In this document: in pieces, positions 7,429 to 11,859 of the stretch | Layout: each line of letters starts with the position of its first letter | Position numbering within the stretch: the first letter of the stretch is position 1 | Source of the DNA: Phycisphaerales bacterium UBA2402 | GTDB lineage: Bacteria; Planctomycetota; Phycisphaerae; Phycisphaerales; UBA1924 | Direction: 5' to 3' | Length of the DNA stretch: 11,859 bases | Assembly: GCA_002343715.1 (NCBI GenBank) | Contig: DDSA01000144.1 | Location: 1 to 11,859 of the forward strand | Notes under the pieces: generated by a model | The model's database searches: none | The model's input: only the letters and a program-made list of their open reading frames with translations | Told to the model about the DNA's origin: nothing | Made by a program: the position numbers and the translations under genes

Positions 7429-9072
7429 GTGCCATCGGACGGCAGAATACAGGAACGGACTTCGGGCGCGTTGGCCGCGGCGGTACGGTTGGTTTCCGGG
7501 CTGACGCTGATTTCGCGCTTTGCCGGGTTGGCGCGGGACATCGTGACCGCGCGTCTCTTCGGGGATGAGTTGCTGGCCTCGGCGTTCCGCGCTGCGTACG
7601 CGCTGCCCAACCTCTTCCGCCGGCTCTTCGGGGAGGGGGCACTCTCCGCGGCGTTCCTCCCGGAATACACGCAGTTGCGCCGAGATCAACCCGACCTGGC
7701 GAACCAGTTGGCCTCGCTCACGGTGCGGCTTCTCACGCTCGTCACCGGCTGCCTGTTGCTCGTGGTCGAGGCCGCGCTCCTGCTCGTGATGCTGTTTGCG
7801 CCGCAGGATCCGGGCCGATCGCTCTCCATCCAACTGATGATGCTCATGCTGCCCATGATGCCCATGGTCTGCATCACGGCGATCCTGGGCGGCATGCTCC
7901 AGGCTCACGGTCGATTCGGCCCCCCCGCCGCGGCGCCCATCATTCTGAATCTCTTTCAGATCCTGGCGGGTGGGGCGTTCTACCTCGGGTGGACGGGTGA
8001 CGCGACACGGACGGCGTACCTCGTGGGGGGCGCGGCGGTGCTGGCGAGCGCGGTGCAGGTTGTGTGGTCCTGGTGGGCGTTGCGTGGCTTGGTGCGGTGG
8101 ACCAGGGCGGGCGAAGCGGCCCGCGCGCACGGGCGGCGTGTTTTCTCTCGGTTCGTCCCCGCGGTGCTGGGGTTGGGCACGCTTCAACTGAACACCATGG
8201 CCGACATGCTCATCGCCATGTGGCCCGTGTGGGTCGGGGCGACGATGTTCGGGCGGGCCGTGACGCTCGATGAACGGTCCAACGCCATCCTGAGTTACAC
8301 GCAGGCGCTCTACCAGTTCCCGCTGGGTGTGTTCGGCATCGCCGTGGCCACCGCCGTCTTCCCGCTCTTGTCGCGTGCGAGCAACGACAGCGCGGCCTTC
8401 GCCGATGTGCTGCGGCGGGGATTACGCCTGAGTTTCTTCATCGGTCTTCCCGCCGCGGCGGGGCTGGTGCTGGTGCGCCACGATCTGATCTACTGCATCT
8501 ACAGCGGCGGCAGGACGGGGTTCACGGCGGAAGGCGTCGAGCGCGCCGCGGCCGTGCTGCTGGGATTTGCGCCCGGTGTGTGGGTCTATTCACTCAACCA
8601 CGTTCTGACGCGGGCCTATTACGCCAAGCACAATACCCGGACTCCGATGCGGGTGGCGATCTCGATGGTGGGGCTGAATCTGGGGTTGAATCTCACGCTC
8701 ATCTGGCCGCTGCGAGAGGCGGGCCTCGCGTGGTCCACGGCGGTCAGCGCCACGGTGCAGTTCGTGGTGCTCCTCGCGCTCTCGCACAAGTGGCTCGGCG
8801 TGAAGCCGATCGACCGTGCAACACGGTCGGCGATGGCCAGAATCCTGCTGGGGGCGGCGGTGATGTCCGGGGCGGTCTATGCCGTGATGTGGCTGTGGCC
8901 CGACCCCGCGGGGTGGAGCCACCGCGCCCTGCGGCTGGCGTCCTGCGTTGGCGCTGGGGCCGCGGCGTACACCCTCGCGGCGGTCGTGCTGAAGTTGCCG
9001 GAACTGCGTTGGCTCTTCCACCGCGCCCCCGCCCGCGGGACGGACACGGCGGCCGGGATGAGTTTCGAGTAG
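7429..9072 (+). CDS. murJ: Lipid II flippase MurJ (MviN family)
   Basis: A 547-residue polytopic membrane protein that should flip the undecaprenyl-linked peptidoglycan precursor lipid II across the inner membrane. The N-terminal signature is clear: ISRFAGLARD (28-37), LPNLFRRLFGEGALSAAFLP (59-78), with Arg30, Arg36, Arg64 and Glu69 at positions matching E. coli Arg18, Arg24, Arg52 and Glu57. Further family segments are YQFPLGVFGIA (295-305), FPLLSR and the YAKHNTRTPM stretch. Hydrophobic segments continue to about residue 522, consistent with the 14-helix MOP-superfamily fold. Two usual charged positions differ: the helix-8 'DR' before LxxFP is Gln292-Ala293, and the E. coli Asp39 position is Ser51. 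The GTG at 7429 is the only start codon between the upstream in-frame stop and the conserved region, apart from later TTGs; no clear Shine-Dalgarno precedes it. It probably forms an operon with mscS. Confidence 0.92.
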   Translation: MPSDGRIQERTSGALAAAVRLVSGLTLISRFAGLARDIVTARLFGDELLASAFRAAYALPNLFRRLFGEGALSAAFLPEYTQLRRDQPDLANQLASLTVRLLTLVTGCLLLVVEAALLLVMLFAPQDPGRSLSIQLMMLMLPMMPMVCITAILGGMLQAHGRFGPPAAAPIILNLFQILAGGAFYLGWTGDATRTAYLVGGAAVLASAVQVVWSWWALRGLVRWTRAGEAARAHGRRVFSRFVPAVLGLGTLQLNTMADMLIAMWPVWVGATMFGRAVTLDERSNAILSYTQALYQFPLGVFGIAVATAVFPLLSRASNDSAAFADVLRRGLRLSFFIGLPAAAGLVLVRHDLIYCIYSGGRTGFTAEGVERAAAVLLGFAPGVWVYSLNHVLTRAYYAKHNTRTPMRVAISMVGLNLGLNLTLIWPLREAGLAWSTAVSATVQFVVLLALSHKWLGVKPIDRATRSAMARILLGAAVMSGAVYAVMWLWPDPAGWSHRALRLASCVGAGAAAYTLAAVVLKLPELRWLFHRAPARGTDTAAGMSFE

Positions 9073-9101
9073 CGCGGTGTCAGTCCGCGACGACACGCCG
9101 C
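9073..9101. other. Inverted repeats at the murJ/PilX-like convergent junction (possible bidirectional terminator)
   Basis: Just after the murJ stop (9070-9072), CGCGG (9073-9077) pairs with CCGCG (9085-9089). Alternatively GTGTC (9077-9081) pairs with GACAC (9092-9096), extended by GCG (74-76 of 9000s) with CGC (9099-9101) after a 2-nt bulge. Either stem overlaps the end of the opposing PilX-like gene. No T-run follows, so any termination would not be of the simple intrinsic kind. Confidence 0.25.
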
Positions 9102-10357
9102 CACGAACCGCTGGCGAGTCGCATCGTGACGGTAAAGAAGCCCGGCGGCGGAGACTTGGCGTACGTGTCGTCGTAGGTGAGGTGGACCGTACCGCCCGCG
9201 TTGATCGCTCCCCCCGCGATCAGAAGATCAACCCGGACCGTGCCGGAGAGATTCGCCGTCCCGGCGATGTACACCAGTCCGTCGATGATGGTCGGATAGG
9301 TGTCGGTGGTCGTGGTGTTCGAACTCCCGGAGGGGTACGGATAGGGCGCGCCGGGCGGGTTGAGGTTGACCCCGATGGACGACTCCGAGACGGTCGTCGC
9401 GCTGAGGGCCAGCCCGAAGCCCCCCATCACGATCAGGCAGGGGTAGTTGCTGATGGCGGGGGTCCAGTGGACACCGTTGCGCACCTCGCTGCCCGCGGCC
9501 GGGTTGAGGATCACCAGCGTGCCGACGATGCGGCAGTTGTCGATGATGAGTTTCTGCGAAGCGCAGTCGATGATGTAGATGCCCGCGGCGTTGGGCGGCC
9601 CGAAGGGGTTGGTCCGTGGCGAGAGCAGCGTCTGGCGCAGATAGCGAACGCCCGACGTTGCCGGGAGCGACGAGATCGGGATCGCCGTTCCATCGGCGAT
9701 GTACGGCGCCGCGACGGATGAAGAGGGAAGCGCGCGGGGGGCCACGCCGGTAGTGGTCTTGCCGCGAAAGCCCGTGCCGAGTATGGAGCCGACGGCCTCT
9801 GCATCACCGTTGAGCGTGGCGAGCACGGACGTGATGCCGCCGTTGCTGGTGATGGGGCCGCCGGTGGGGTTGACGTTGGAGTAGTTGAGCGTGACCAGCC
9901 CGCCGCTGCTCATCGGCACGGTGAGGCAGGAAAGAGGGGTGCGTACGGCCTCGAGTTGCGCCGAAAGGGATTGCCTTGCCAGCCCGACTTCACCCGTGCC
10001 GGTCAGCACCACAGGATCGAGTTCGGATCTGTTGAGCGCGCCGTTGGGGTTCTGCACGCTCAGCGTGATTGTGCCGACCCCGAACTGCTGCCCCGTGATC
10101 CATGCCCCGTTGGCCCGTGCGGTGCGCCAGTTGGAGTTGCGGGAGATGATGGCCCGCCCGAGCTCGACCGCCGAGCGGGCGTTCTCCCTGGCCGCCGCGG
10201 TCGCGAGCGTGAGGTTCGCCGTGCGGGAGCGAACCCGCGCGGTGGCGAGGGACCCGACCCCGATGGCGACGACCAGCATCCCCAGCCCGAGCGCGGCGAG
10301 GTAGGCCCCGCCGCGGCGGAAGACGGAGGCACCATAAAAGGCGGGGGTGCGTTTCAT
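9080..10357 (-). CDS. PilX-like pilus assembly protein with a bactofilin-like C-terminal region
   Basis: A 425-residue protein whose N-terminus resembles PilX/GspK-type minor pseudopilins: a basic leader, then RRGGAYLAALGLGM (14-27) leading into one hydrophobic helix to about residue 40. It lacks the Glu at +5 typical of pilins, as PilX/GspK proteins often do. The helix is followed by a polar coiled stretch (44-72) with the ARENARSAVE pattern seen in pilin-like assembly proteins. The large remainder is rich in Gly, Thr, Val and Asn. Residues about 356-406 (TIIDGLVYIAGTANLSG, then INAGGTVHLTYDD, ending PPPGF) look like the short beta-helix, polymer-forming type of C-terminus often found in such proteins. 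Cys265 and Cys275 lie in a strand pair. It overlaps the upstream PilV-like gene by ATGA and is last in the operon. A role as a minor subunit at a pilus or type II secretion tip is inferred. Confidence 0.7.
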   Translation of the reverse strand: MKRTPAFYGASVFRRGGAYLAALGLGMLVVAIGVGSLATARVRSRTANLTLATAAARENARSAVELGRAIISRNSNWRTARANGAWITGQQFGVGTITLSVQNPNGALNRSELDPVVLTGTGEVGLARQSLSAQLEAVRTPLSCLTVPMSSGGLVTLNYSNVNPTGGPITSNGGITSVLATLNGDAEAVGSILGTGFRGKTTTGVAPRALPSSSVAAPYIADGTAIPISSLPATSGVRYLRQTLLSPRTNPFGPPNAAGIYIIDCASQKLIIDNCRIVGTLVILNPAAGSEVRNGVHWTPAISNYPCLIVMGGFGLALSATTVSESSIGVNLNPPGAPYPYPSGSSNTTTTDTYPTIIDGLVYIAGTANLSGTVRVDLLIAGGAINAGGTVHLTYDDTYAKSPPPGFFTVTMRLASGSWRRVVAD

Positions 10358-10941
10358 GGGGCATCGCTCACGAGCGATGTGCGGGTGAGAACCACCTGCC
10401 CTGCGCGCGAGATGGTGATGGTGATGCGTCGAACACCCGTGTCGGTCGATGGGCTGGTGAGCGGCGCGGCGTGGGAGGCCCTCGACACGGTCACGGCCCG
10501 TGTCCAGCCGTTGAACGCGGCGAGCGTGTCGCCCGCCGCGTCCTTCGGGGGTGATTCGCTGTACCCATTGAAGTCGTCGATGTCGTCGAAGGTCGTTTTG
10601 TTCCCGGCGGTCTCGCCCGCTTCGATACCCAGCGGGGCATCACCGAGATCGATCACTCGAGGAATGAGTTCGAGATCCAGAACGATGAGGCCGCCATCAC
10701 CGTCATCGTCGGGTTCGGTCGCGATGGGTTCGCTGTACGGGCGCGAGAGAATCTCGGAGAGTAATGAGTCCGCCAGTTGCGAGGCCGTGGCCCGCTGTGC
10801 GGACTTTGCATCCGTGACCGCCGCCGCGCCCGAGGCCCGCAGCCCCGCCACCGTGACCACGGCGAGGATGGCGGCGGCGATCACGCACTCGACAAGCGTG
10901 ATGCCGGGCCGGTTCAAGCGGGAATGGTTGATTCGGATCAT
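10354..10941 (-). CDS. PilV-like type IV prepilin
   Basis: From the ATG at 10941 this is a 195-residue protein with a textbook class III (type IV prepilin) leader. The basic leader ends in RPG at residues 11-13, cleavage by the prepilin peptidase follows Gly13, and the mature protein begins ITLVE with Glu at +5. Residues 14-36 form the hydrophobic N-terminal helix. The body contains LADSLLSEIL (56-65), an acidic run (78-82) and a FDDIDDFNGYSESPP segment (118-132) that I associate with planctomycete PilV/type II secretion pseudopilin-like proteins. A GTG at 10953, directly after the upstream stop codon, would add four residues; the ATG is preferred because it gives a more usual leader length. 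No clear Shine-Dalgarno is present. The stop overlaps the next gene's start (ATGA), implying coupled translation. Confidence 0.82.
   Translation of the reverse strand: MIRINHSRLNRPGITLVECVIAAAILAVVTVAGLRASGAAAVTDAKSAQRATASQLADSLLSEILSRPYSEPIATEPDDDGDGGLIVLDLELIPRVIDLGDAPLGIEAGETAGNKTTFDDIDDFNGYSESPPKDAAGDTLAAFNGWTRAVTVSRASHAAPLTSPSTDTGVRRITITISRAGQVVLTRTSLVSDAP
10362..10379 (-). promoter_or_regulatory. Hairpin directly over the start of the PilX-like gene
   Basis: CATCGCTC (10362-10369) and GAGCGATG (10372-10379) are perfect inverted repeats separated by 2 nt. In RNA this makes a 7-bp stem with a 4-nt CGTG loop, plus a possible outer G-U pair. The stem ends 4 nt before the PilX-like ATG, just where a Shine-Dalgarno would be, and lies inside the final codons of the PilV-like gene. 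Ribosomes finishing the PilV-like gene would melt it, so it is a plausible device for translational coupling. Confidence 0.45.
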
Positions 10942-10953
10942 ATCGAAACACAC

Positions 10954-11859
10954 TCAAGGGACCGTGGGCTGATTGATGAGGGAGATATCAGCCGCGATTT
11001 CGCGAGTATTCTCCGCGACCGCGCGGATTCGGACCCCCGTGTAGACCTTGCCCGCCGCGCTCGCGGCGGGGCGCGTGACGGTGCCGTAGACCTCGTACAC
11101 GAGTGTCTGGCCGTTCTGGCGAACCCAGTTTCCGCCCAGGTCGGACGATTCGTACAGCGCATCGCCGGGTGGACACGTTCCCGAATCCTGAAACTCAACC
11201 TCGCACGCGTTGGATCCGGCGACCCAGTTCAGCACCACCGCGATCGACTCGCCGGGAGTAAGCCCGTTCGCGTTGGTGAACGTGCAGTCCTTCCAGTCGT
11301 ACGCTGCGGAAAGTGCGGTGTCCGCAACGGGACTGCTGTCGAGTGTTGCCGAGGCGGGCCTGGACGATGCGACGCGACGGAGTTGCACTTCGGTTTGACC
11401 GCCGGCGCTCTTCGAGCGCATCTTGAGCCGCATTCTTGTGACACACCAGGACTCCGCATCGGCGGGCACGATCGGGCGCAGCACGAGGCCGTAGATTTTT
11501 CCGCTCTGCACTTGCTTGGTATTGGTCGATGAGGGAGCCGGGTTGGAGGCCAGCAGCGTCTCGGCGCTGGTGGTCCGACTACTTGCCAGCCGTTTCGTGG
11601 CTGTCGAGTACGAAAAGGCGAGCGATCGGACGCCGCTGAGAATCGGCGTGGGCGGGCCGCCGTTCAGACTGCGCATAAGCGGGTCGCCGACGGTTCCAGA
11701 CCAGGAATAGGTCACCGTGTCGGGCGAGTTGTCGCCGGTGCGATCGGGCACGGTGAACGTGACGGAGGTTGCTGAAGCGGAAGTGATTGACAGCGCGGTG
11801 GAGAGTTCATCGTTCATCCGCTGCGAGGCCGCGGCGCACGCCGCCGCGGCGGTGCCGCC
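10954..11859 (-). CDS. PilW-like pseudopilin protein with a CBM-like domain, N-terminus outside window
   Basis: The frame is open to the right edge, 14 codons beyond the first ATG at 11817, so the true start (and a probable prepilin leader) lies outside; 301 residues are visible. Numbering from the edge, residues about 10-80 carry the PilW-type region: an amphipathic lead-in (MNDELSTALS), FTVPDRTGD (35-43), TYSWSGTVGDPLMR and a LAFSYS strand. Residues about 114-264 form a separate beta-rich domain with four Cys, WCVTRMRLKMRS and ending YEVYGTVTR; it resembles carbohydrate-binding or 'choice-of-anchor' jelly-roll domains. The tail has a GVRIRAVAENT strand typical of the PilW end (VRI.L...). 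So the jelly-roll domain appears inserted within a PilW-like fold. The stop is 12 nt upstream of the PilV-like ATG, so the three genes form one operon. Assignment is from pattern memory. Confidence 0.65.
   Translation of the reverse strand, partial: GGTAAAACAAASQRMNDELSTALSITSASATSVTFTVPDRTGDNSPDTVTYSWSGTVGDPLMRSLNGGPPTPILSGVRSLAFSYSTATKRLASSRTTSAETLLASNPAPSSTNTKQVQSGKIYGLVLRPIVPADAESWCVTRMRLKMRSKSAGGQTEVQLRRVASSRPASATLDSSPVADTALSAAYDWKDCTFTNANGLTPGESIAVVLNWVAGSNACEVEFQDSGTCPPGDALYESSDLGGNWVRQNGQTLVYEVYGTVTRPAASAAGKVYTGVRIRAVAENTREIAADISLINQPTVP

Noticed and set aside
7389..7568. ATG at 7389 overlapping the mscS stop (TGATG), an attractive coupled start for the next gene.
   Set aside because: It is in a different frame from MurJ and its peptide has no family similarity. 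The MurJ frame from GTG 7429 already has enough residues before ISRFAGLARD, so no frameshift is needed.

Overview
The window is GC-rich, densely coding DNA that most likely comes from a planctomycete (Planctomycetota, possibly class Phycisphaerae). Three things support this. A giant repeat protein opens with an LESRTLL motif, the LEPR-XLL N-terminal signature of planctomycete surface proteins. Three consecutive genes encode PilW-, PilV- and PilX-like pseudopilin proteins with planctomycete-style extra domains. Several starts lack a clear Shine-Dalgarno sequence. The assignment comes from protein character only; there is no rRNA or other phylogenetic marker here.

Layout from left to right. At 1-77 is the first part of a minus-strand gene for an exported protein, seen only as its signal peptide. 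Divergent from it, at 175-933 (+), is a secreted alpha/beta-hydrolase of the predicted-peptidase/esterase type. It converges tail to tail, with a 9-nt gap, on a 5.3-kb minus-strand gene (943-6249). That gene encodes a 1768-residue extracellular beta-strand-repeat protein built from about seven related blocks. A 255-nt divergent intergenic region follows, holding an inverted repeat. Next comes a plus-strand pair: a close MscS mechanosensitive channel homologue (6505-7389) and, 39 nt later, a MurJ/MviN lipid II flippase (7429-9072). murJ converges, with a 7-nt gap, on a minus-strand operon that runs in from the right edge: PilW-like (10954-11859, 5' end outside), PilV-like prepilin (10354-10941) and PilX-like (9080-10357). 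The last two overlap by ATGA.

Functionally the window is about the cell envelope: export and surface display, turgor relief (MscS), peptidoglycan precursor flipping (MurJ), and minor components of a type IV pilus or type II secretion pseudopilus. The pilus-type genes are clearly co-transcribed, and mscS-murJ probably are. The giant protein and the hydrolase stand alone. I see no tRNA, rRNA, CRISPR array, transposase or integrase.

The points most worth a second look are the two-class repeat architecture and missing conventional export/anchor signals of the giant protein, the replacement of normally conserved charged residues in MurJ, a near-perfect hairpin placed directly over the start of the PilX-like gene, and the composite domain structures of the PilW- and PilX-like proteins. 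Nothing here is convincingly a wholly new system.
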